From the NCBI GenBank assembly GCA_035649895.1, contig DASRIS010000039.1, positions 1-5,658 on the forward strand: a stretch of 5,658 nt of DNA. The letters are read 5' to 3'. The position numbers were made by a program, and so were the translations under genes. Of the stretch, positions 1-4,352 are shown piece by piece. This DNA is from DASSUC01 sp035649895. Lineage in GTDB: Bacteria; Actinomycetota; Actinomycetes; Mycobacteriales; Micromonosporaceae. Below the pieces are notes generated by a model that made no database searches, was not told the DNA's origin, and saw only the letters and a list, made by a program, of their open reading frames with translations. The first letter of the stretch is position 1, and each line of letters begins with the position of its first letter.

Positions 1-1093
1 GCAGGCCCCAGGCCTTCCGCTGCATGGCGAAGGTCGTCCACGTCCCCGTGAACCGGGTCGCCTCGGCGGCGACCCGCGTGCCCAGGTACTCGGCGAACGA
101 CTCGTTCAGCCACAGGTCGTCCCACCAGGCCATGGTCACCAGGTCGCCGAACCACATGTGCGCCATCTCGTGCAGCATCGTGTTGGCGCGGTTCTCGTAC
201 TCGTAGTCGGTGACCTGGGAGCGGAAGACGTAGTACTGCTCGGCGTGGACCACGCAGCCGAAGTTCTCCATCGCGCCGGCGTTGAACTCCGGCACGAACA
301 CCTGGTCGTACTTTGACAGCGGGTAGCGGATGGCGAACTGCTCATGGAAGAAGTCGAAGCCCTGCCGCGTGATCAGCATCAGCTCCTCGGCGTCCAGGTA
401 CTGCGCCATCGAGGCCCGGCAGTAGAGCCCCAGGTCGATCCCGTCGTGGACCTCGCGCACCTCGTGGTACGGCCCGGCGCACAGCGCCGTCACGTACGTG
501 CTCATCCGCACCGACTCGGCGAGGTGGATGGTCCGGGTGGCCGCCACCGGGCCGGGCCCGGCGGTGGCGACCGGCATGTTGGAGACGACCTGCCAGTGCG
601 CCGGCACGGTCACGTGCCAGGTGTAGCAGCTCTTGAGGTCGGGCTGGTCGAAGCAGGCGAAGACCCGCTGCGCGTCCGCCGTCTCGAACTGGCTGTAGAG
701 GTAGACCTCCTTGTCCACCGGGTCCACGCTGCGGTGCAGGCCCTGGCCGGTGGACGAGTAGTGGAAGTCGGCGTCGACCACGAGGGTGTTCTCCGCGGCC
801 AGGCCGGAGATGACCAGCCCGTGCTCGGCCGACCAGCCGGACAGGTCGACCGGCTCGCCGTTGAGCGTCGCCGAGCGCACCCGGTCCGCCGCCACCTCGA
901 TGAAGGTGGTCGCGCCCGGCTCGGTGCAGCTGAAGCGGATCTCGGTGGTGGAGTGGAACACCCGTTCGCCAGGTCCGCCGGTGCCGTCGGTAAGGTCCAG
1001 CGTGATGTCGTACGAGGCGACGTCGAGCAGGCGCGCCCGCTCGATCGCCTCGGCCTGCGTCAGGTTACGAACTCCGGCCACCGTCGTCTCCAT
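1..1093 (-). CDS. pepN: Aminopeptidase N, M1 family zinc metallopeptidase (N-terminal 364 codons; 3' end off the window)
   Basis: This cytosolic metallo-aminopeptidase removes N-terminal residues from peptides. Translating the minus strand from the ATG at 1093 gives 364 residues that run off the left edge without a stop. The M1 signatures are all visible: the exopeptidase motif GAMEN at residues 273-277, and the zinc site HEMAH at 308-312. In that site H308 and H312 are ligands and E309 is the catalytic acid/base. The third ligand is E331, in NESFAEY, at the expected spacing of 18 residues after HEMAH. An upstream conserved stretch QFETADAQRVFACFDQPDLK lies at 135-154. The catalytic Tyr should fall roughly 60 residues past E331 and is therefore outside the window. 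Actinobacterial PepN is about 850 residues, so about 43% of the gene is seen. The start is supported by GGGGAG (1102-1107) eight bases upstream. The gene is divergent from the Rv2466c-like gene, as in M. tuberculosis. Confidence 0.97.
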   Translation of the reverse strand, partial: METTVAGVRNLTQAEAIERARLLDVASYDITLDLTDGTGGPGERVFHSTTEIRFSCTEPGATTFIEVAADRVRSATLNGEPVDLSGWSAEHGLVISGLAAENTLVVDADFHYSSTGQGLHRSVDPVDKEVYLYSQFETADAQRVFACFDQPDLKSCYTWHVTVPAHWQVVSNMPVATAGPGPVAATRTIHLAESVRMSTYVTALCAGPYHEVREVHDGIDLGLYCRASMAQYLDAEELMLITRQGFDFFHEQFAIRYPLSKYDQVFVPEFNAGAMENFGCVVHAEQYYVFRSQVTDYEYENRANTMLHEMAHMWFGDLVTMAWWDDLWLNESFAEYLGTRVAAEATRFTGTWTTFAMQRKAWGL

Positions 1094-1101
1094 CCAGGAT
1101 G

Positions 1102-1107
1102 CTCCCC
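1102..1107 (-). promoter_or_regulatory. Ribosome binding site of pepN
   Basis: On the minus strand this reads GGGGAG, eight bases before the ATG at 1093. It fixes the pepN start and shows that the transcript has a leader. The site directly adjoins an inverted repeat (1112-1127) that could affect its accessibility. Confidence 0.75.
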
Positions 1108-1111
1108 GGGG

Positions 1112-1127
1112 GTGTCACCATCGACAC
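1112..1127. repeat. Short inverted repeat in the pepN / Rv2466c-like divergent intergenic region
   Basis: The arms GTGTC (1112-1116) and GACAC (1123-1127) are perfect complements around a 6-base centre. The site lies four bases upstream of the pepN ribosome binding site, inside what would be the pepN leader or promoter. It could be an operator for a dimeric regulator or a small RNA hairpin. Five-base arms occur readily by chance in such DNA, so the call is weak. In the rest of the intergenic region (1094-1267) I see no convincing -35/-10 pair on either strand. Confidence 0.3.
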
Positions 1128-1256
1128 TCCGGCGAGCCCATCGTGCCACGGATGGGGCGGAGTTCACCCCGTGCGGCCAGAGAATCGGTCGGCGGATAGG
1201 GCTTCCTGGGGCAGGATCGAGGGGCAAGGGGCGTGCCGGGCTCCGCCGGAACATCT

Positions 1257-1262
1257 GGGAGG
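1257..1262 (+). promoter_or_regulatory. Ribosome binding site of the Rv2466c-like gene
   Basis: GGGAGG stands five bases before the GTG at 1268. It decides the start of a reading frame that otherwise stays open upstream to position 344, antisense to pepN. Confidence 0.85.
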
Positions 1263-1267
1263 CTACC

Positions 1268-1894
1268 GTGAGCGAAGGCCGCAGCACGGTCGACATGTGG
1301 TTCGACCCGATCTGCCCGTGGGCGTGGATGACCTCCCGCTGGCTGCTCGAGGTCGAGCGGGTGCGGGGGCTCACCGTCCGGTTCCATGTGATGAGCCTGG
1401 CGGTGCTCAACTCAGGGCGGGACCTGCCGGAGGCGTACGCGGAGCTGATGGAGCGCGGCTGGGGGCCGGTGCGGATCTGCGTCGCCGCCGCCCAGAAGTA
1501 CGGCCCCGGCGTGCTGCGCGACCTCTACACCGCGTTCGGCACGCAGATCCACCTGGGCGGTCGCGAGCTCAGCCCCGACCTCTACCGGGACACGCTCGCC
1601 GAGGCCGGTCTGGACCCGGCCCTCGCCGGCGCCGCCGAGTCCACCGAGTACGACGAGGCGCTGCGCGCCAGCCACGACGCCGGCATGCGCCCGGTGGGGC
1701 TGGACGTGGGCACCCCGGTGATCCACGTGCCCGGTGCGGGCGGCGAGACCGTCGCCTTCTTCGGCCCGGTGGTGACCCCGGCCCCGCGCGGCGAGGCCGC
1801 GGGCCGGCTCTGGGACGGCTGCCTGCTGGTCGCCGGCACCCCAGGCTTCTACGAGATCAAGCGCACCCGCACGGTCGGCCCGATCTTCGACTGA
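1268..1894 (+). CDS. Rv2466c-like DsbA-family protein (mycothiol-dependent nitroreductase family), CPWA variant
   Basis: This is a 208-residue cytosolic thioredoxin-fold protein with an inserted helical domain and no signal peptide or membrane segment. It resembles M. tuberculosis Rv2466c along its length. Landmarks are WFDPICPWAW at residues 11-20, TSRWLLEVE (22-30), FHVMSLAVLN (39-48), the cis-Pro loop VGTPVIHV (147-154, P150), FFGPV (164-168) and the C-terminal EIKRTRT (196-202). Rv2466c is a mycothiol-linked reductase that acts on nitro-aromatics and is tied to oxidative stress. The family active site is CPWC; here it is C16-P-W-A19, so the nucleophilic Cys remains and the second Cys is missing. 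The other cysteines, C71 and C185, are far away in sequence. The GTG start follows a strong GGGAGG. The DUF1015 gene follows 55 bp downstream, perhaps in the same transcript. No SigH/SigR-type promoter was recognised. The family is secure; the exact substrate is unknown. Confidence 0.93.
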   Translation: MSEGRSTVDMWFDPICPWAWMTSRWLLEVERVRGLTVRFHVMSLAVLNSGRDLPEAYAELMERGWGPVRICVAAAQKYGPGVLRDLYTAFGTQIHLGGRELSPDLYRDTLAEAGLDPALAGAAESTEYDEALRASHDAGMRPVGLDVGTPVIHVPGAGGETVAFFGPVVTPAPRGEAAGRLWDGCLLVAGTPGFYEIKRTRTVGPIFD

Positions 1895-1937
1895 CGCCGC
1901 TACGCCCGGCCCTGAAACCGGTCGAGGACCGCAACGG

Positions 1938-1943
1938 TAGCGT
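1938..1943 (+). promoter_or_regulatory. Candidate -10 element for leaderless transcription of the DUF1015 gene
   Basis: The hexamer TAGCGT fits the actinobacterial -10 pattern TANNNT. It ends six bases before the ATG at 1950, so transcription would begin at or next to the A of the start codon. No Shine-Dalgarno sequence lies in the last 15 bases before this ATG, which agrees with a leaderless mRNA. No clear -35 box is seen 17-18 bases upstream. The gene may also be read from the promoter of the preceding gene. Confidence 0.4.
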
Positions 1944-1949
1944 CATGCC

Positions 1950-3215
1950 ATGACGGTTGTGCATCCGATCGCGCGGGCGTGGGTCACCACGGGGGGCACC
2001 GGCGCCCAGAACTACGACGAGTTCGCAGACGAGGCCGAAATTACCGCGATCGTCGCGGCCAACCCGGCCAGCGCGCTCGCCGTGGAGATGCCGCACCGGG
2101 CACCGGACAGCCTCGGCCGGTCGTTCCGCGAGGCCCTGCCCGACGCGGTGGCCCGCCTGGCCGAGGCGAAGCAGGACGGCAGCTACACGCCGGCCGAGCA
2201 GGTCGTCGCGCTCTACCGCATCACCTGGCCAGGGGACGAGCCGGCGTACGGCCTGTTCTGCATGGTGGACACCGACCAGATCTCGGCGCGGGCCGACGAG
2301 CCCGGCCTGGTCATCCGCAACGAGGACGTGTTCCTGGAGAAGGTCCGCGAGCGGGTGGCGCTGGCACAGGCGACCCGGCACCTGCTCTCCGCGGTGCTGC
2401 TGCTGCAGACCGCGCAGGGCGACGAGCTGCACGCGGCGCTCGCGGCCGGGTGCGAGCGGGCCGGCGCCCCGACCGCCACCGACCGGGACCAGGCCGGCCG
2501 TACCCACGCGATCTGGCTGGTCGGCCCCGGTCCGGCGCAGGACGAGCTGTGCGCGCTGGCCGGCGGCGGCGAGCTGGTCGTGGCCGACGGCAACCACCGT
2601 ACGCTCGCCGCCCAGCTCGCTGAGGTGCCCCGGTTCCTGGCCGTGGTGAGCGCTCCCGCGTCGGTGACCATCGCGCCATACCACCGGCTGGTGACCGAGG
2701 CGCCGGCGCCGGTGGCGGAGCTCACCGCGCGGCTGCGGGCGGTGGGGGCCGGCGTCGAGCCCTGGCCGGGCGCTGCCCCGGCCGTCCCGTCACGCGTCGC
2801 TGCCCCGAGCGTCCCATCACGCGTCGCTGCCCCGGCTGTTCCGTCGCGTGCCGGGACGACCTGCCTGTACGCCGGCCCGGACGCCTGCTACGCGCTCACC
2901 CTGCCGCCGGACCCGGCGGCGCCGGCCGTGGACAACCTCGACCACGCGTTGGTCGAGCGGGTGCTGCTGCGCGACGCGCTGGGCCTCGACCCGGGTGACA
3001 AGCGGGTCGTCTACGTGGGCGGCGACTACCCGGCCGCCTGGCTCGCGGGGGAGGTCGACGCCGGCCGGGCCGACCTCGCCATCCTGGTCGCCCCGGTCAC
3101 CGTCGACGACTTCGTGGCGGTCAACCTCGCCCGGCAGAAGCTGCCGCGCAAGAGCACCTGGTTCACCCCGAAGGTGCGGGCCGGCCTGGTCCTGGCCGAG
3201 CTGGGCGGGGCCTGA
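1950..3215 (+). CDS. DUF1015 family protein
   Basis: This is a 421-residue soluble protein with no signal peptide or membrane span. The family match rests on typical DUF1015 landmarks: an N-terminal NYDEFA stretch (21-26); VIRNEDVFLEKVRERVAL (121-138), in place of the usual ...RHE... segment; VADGNHRTLAA (211-221), in place of ADGHHR; APYHRLV (242-248); and the C-terminal LPRKSTWFTPK (398-408) followed by AGLVL (411-415). The family has no settled general function; some relatives have been linked to free-serine phosphorylation, but I would not transfer that here. Residues 275-301 are three copies of a nine-residue Ala/Pro/Val unit, probably a flexible linker splitting the protein into two parts. 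The ATG at 1950 has no Shine-Dalgarno but has a TANNNT hexamer six bases upstream. An out-of-frame ATG at 1945 meets a stop after two codons. The stop is one base before rpiB, so coupled translation is likely. Confidence 0.88.
   Translation: MTVVHPIARAWVTTGGTGAQNYDEFADEAEITAIVAANPASALAVEMPHRAPDSLGRSFREALPDAVARLAEAKQDGSYTPAEQVVALYRITWPGDEPAYGLFCMVDTDQISARADEPGLVIRNEDVFLEKVRERVALAQATRHLLSAVLLLQTAQGDELHAALAAGCERAGAPTATDRDQAGRTHAIWLVGPGPAQDELCALAGGGELVVADGNHRTLAAQLAEVPRFLAVVSAPASVTIAPYHRLVTEAPAPVAELTARLRAVGAGVEPWPGAAPAVPSRVAAPSVPSRVAAPAVPSRAGTTCLYAGPDACYALTLPPDPAAPAVDNLDHALVERVLLRDALGLDPGDKRVVYVGGDYPAAWLAGEVDAGRADLAILVAPVTVDDFVAVNLARQKLPRKSTWFTPKVRAGLVLAELGGA
2772..2852 (+). repeat. Three tandem 27-bp in-frame repeats within the DUF1015 gene
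   Basis: The units are 2772-2798, 2799-2825 and 2826-2852, each beginning GCTGCCCCG. Unit 2 matches unit 1 at 24 of 27 bases and unit 3 matches unit 1 at 22 of 27. They encode AAPAVPSRV, AAPSVPSRV and AAPAVPSRA (residues 275-301). Four of the five differences between units 1 and 3 are synonymous. The length, a multiple of three, keeps the frame whatever the copy number. The repeat sits between the ADGNHR-containing part and the C-terminal part of the protein. Confidence 0.9.
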
Positions 3216-3216
3216 C

Positions 3217-3702
3217 ATGCGCGTCTACCTGGCCGCCGACCACGCCGGCTACGAGCTGAAGGTGCACCTCGCCACCTACCTGACCACCCAGGGGTACGAG
3301 GTGCGCGACATCGGCCCGTCAGCGTTCGACCCGGACGACGACTACCCGTCGTACTGCCTGCACGCCGGCCTGCGGGTGGTGGCCGACCCGAGCAGCCTCG
3401 GCGTGGTGATCGGCGGCTCCGGCAACGGCGAGCAGATCGCGGCCAACAAGGTGGCCGGCGTGCGGGCCGCGCTCGCCTGGAACGTGGCCACCGCTCAGCT
3501 CGCGCGGGAGCACAACGACGCCAACGTGGTGAGCATCGGCGCTCGTCAGCACACCCTGGACGAGGCGACCCAGATCGTCGAGGCTTTCCTGATGGCGCGG
3601 TTCTCCGGCGACGCCCGGCACGCGCGGCGGATCGACCAGATCACCGAGTACGAGCGCACCGGGCAGGCGCCGCCGCTGGCCAGCCCGGCATCGGCCGGCT
3701 AG
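3217..3702 (+). CDS. rpiB: Ribose-5-phosphate isomerase B
   Basis: This 161-residue cytosolic enzyme interconverts ribose 5-phosphate and ribulose 5-phosphate in the non-oxidative pentose phosphate pathway (RpiB/LacAB family). Residues known from M. tuberculosis RpiB (Rv2465c) all fall at a constant offset of three: D8 and H9 in AADHAGYELK; S68 and the catalytic base E72 in GGSGNGEQIAANK (66-78); H99 and N100 in REHNDANV; and the phosphate-binding arginines R110, R134 and R138. The length is usual for the actinobacterial form, including the C-terminal helix and the ITEYERT tail. The ATG at 3217 is one base after the DUF1015 stop. The only possible ribosome binding site is the G-run at 3207-3210, inside the end of DUF1015, so translational coupling is likely. 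The next genes downstream converge on it. Confidence 0.97.
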   Translation: MRVYLAADHAGYELKVHLATYLTTQGYEVRDIGPSAFDPDDDYPSYCLHAGLRVVADPSSLGVVIGGSGNGEQIAANKVAGVRAALAWNVATAQLAREHNDANVVSIGARQHTLDEATQIVEAFLMARFSGDARHARRIDQITEYERTGQAPPLASPASAG

Positions 3703-3720
3703 CACGGCCACGCGTCGCGG

Positions 3721-3746
3721 GCTGGCGCCAGCGTCAGCGGGCCAGC
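3721..3746. terminator. Possible bidirectional terminator between convergent genes
   Basis: The 31-bp gap between rpiB and the opposing gene contains a perfect 12-bp palindrome, GCTGGCGCCAGC (3721-3732). A second copy of the right arm, GCCAGC (3741-3746), allows an alternative 6-bp stem with a 14-base loop that reaches over the stop codon of the minus-strand gene. There is no T-tract on either side. The position between convergent stops is right for a terminator, but the stems are short and GC-rich DNA makes them cheap by chance. Confidence 0.25.
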
Positions 3747-4288
3747 GGCTCCCGGGGCACCCAGCCGCGGCGCACGATGACGAGCTCGGCGGCTGCCGCC
3801 GCGAGATCCTCCTCGGCCGGCCGCGCGGCGTCCCGCGCCCGCAGCGCGGCGCTCACGCTCACCTGCGAGCTGCCCGCGCCGACCAGGCCGCGCAGCCCCC
3901 GCTCAGCCTCGCGGTCCGGTGACCTGTCGTCACCGCGGTCGACCGGGGCAGAAGGGGCGAGGAACGTCGCCGGCTGGGGGCGGGCCGGTGCCGGGCGGGC
4001 CGGTGGCATGGGTGGCCGCGGCGGCGGTGCGGGCATGGGCGTGTCCGGCGAAGCGGACGGACCGGCTCCGCCGGGACGGGCTCCGCTTGGACCGGTCCGG
4101 CTGGGACCGGTTCGGCTGGGACCGGCCCCGGTGGAGCCTGCCCCGGCGGGAGCCGGCCCGGCGGGTGGCTCTGCATCTGCAGCTGCTCCGGCGCCGGCCG
4201 GGTCCGGGTCGTGCACCGGGGAGGTGTGCGCCTCGGGGGGCGGCGACGCGTGCCGGATGCGGCGGCGGCGGCGTTCACTGTCCGGCAT
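3734..4288 (-). CDS. Hypothetical Pro/Ala/Gly-rich protein with a non-repetitive C-terminal segment
   Basis: This 184-residue protein of unknown function has no signal peptide or membrane span. Residues 1-13 are a strongly basic head (MPDSERRRRRIRH). Residues 17-118 are low-complexity Pro/Ala/Gly sequence, presumably disordered, with a short GPSRT repeat at 56-70. Residues 125-184 look like a folded helical segment, with SSQVSVSAALRARDAARP (140-157), an Ala-rich helix (161-170) and the ending VIVRRGWVPREPL. The tail resembles actinobacterial hypothetical proteins I have seen, but I cannot name a family. The frame is open further upstream (to 4510), overlapping the end of eis; I chose the ATG at 4288 because a TACAGT -10-like hexamer lies six bases before it and the basic head begins there. 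The opposite strand is also open (3777-4301) and shares the same third codon positions, so GC bias does not decide the strand. The lack of a ribosome binding site and the Ser/Arg-rich antisense product argue against that frame. Confidence 0.65.
   Translation of the reverse strand: MPDSERRRRRIRHASPPPEAHTSPVHDPDPAGAGAAADAEPPAGPAPAGAGSTGAGPSRTGPSRTGPSGARPGGAGPSASPDTPMPAPPPRPPMPPARPAPARPQPATFLAPSAPVDRGDDRSPDREAERGLRGLVGAGSSQVSVSAALRARDAARPAEEDLAAAAAELVIVRRGWVPREPLAR
4079..4123 (-). repeat. 15-bp tandem repeat encoding GPSRT units
   Basis: Units lie at 4109-4123 and 4094-4108 (14 of 15 identical), with a diverged third at 4079-4093 (11 of 15 identical to the second). On the minus strand they encode GPSRT, GPSRT and GPSGA, residues 56-70 of the Pro/Ala/Gly-rich protein. 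The neighbouring bases on both sides keep a looser form of the same pattern. The frame is preserved. Confidence 0.75.
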
Positions 4289-4294
4289 GTGCTC

Positions 4295-4300
4295 ACTGTA
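4295..4300 (-). promoter_or_regulatory. Candidate -10 element for leaderless transcription of the Pro/Ala-rich protein gene
   Basis: On the minus strand TACAGT (pattern TANNNT) ends six bases before the ATG at 4288, the same spacing as the TAGCGT element before the DUF1015 gene. The start has no good Shine-Dalgarno sequence (only GTGAG, three bases away and overlapping the hexamer). The -35 position holds TTCTGG at a 17-base spacing, a poor match. If it is real, the gene has its own promoter in the 64-bp gap after eis rather than depending on eis read-through. Confidence 0.42.
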
Positions 4301-4352
4301 GGGCGCCCGGATGCGGGCCAGAAGGTTCCGCGTACGCCAGAAGATCACACGG

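Noticed and set aside
1248..1253. GGAACA resembling the -35 element of SigH/SigR promoters upstream of the Rv2466c-like gene.
   Set aside because: It is only 14 bases before the start codon and no GTT -10 element follows at 16-17 bases, so it cannot drive this gene.
344..1267. Plus-strand open frame running antisense to pepN into the Rv2466c-like gene (potential 516-residue product).
   Set aside because: The minus strand encodes an unmistakable PepN here. The real gene begins at the GTG at 1268 behind GGGAGG; the upstream extension is a by-product of codon bias in GC-rich DNA.
1945..1953. Two-codon open frame (ATG CCA TGA) overlapping the DUF1015 start, as a possible translational attenuator.
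   Set aside because: It has no ribosome binding site and would be left out of the transcript if the TAGCGT element is the promoter.
1857..2684. Minus-strand open frame of 275 codons opposite the DUF1015 gene.
   Set aside because: It lies wholly within a recognised plus-strand gene and its product has no recognisable motif and the Arg/Gly/Val-rich look of an antisense frame.
3950..4250. GC-rich repetitive stretch considered as an intergenic repeat array or CRISPR-like structure.
   Set aside because: The repeats are short (15 bp), contiguous without spacers, and in frame within a plausible protein-coding gene.
3777..4301. Plus-strand open frame of 174 codons opposite the Pro/Ala/Gly-rich protein gene.
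   Set aside because: There is no ribosome binding site, and its product is Ser/Arg/Ala-rich low complexity throughout. The minus strand gives a plausible folded C-terminus. Because the two frames share third positions, some doubt remains.
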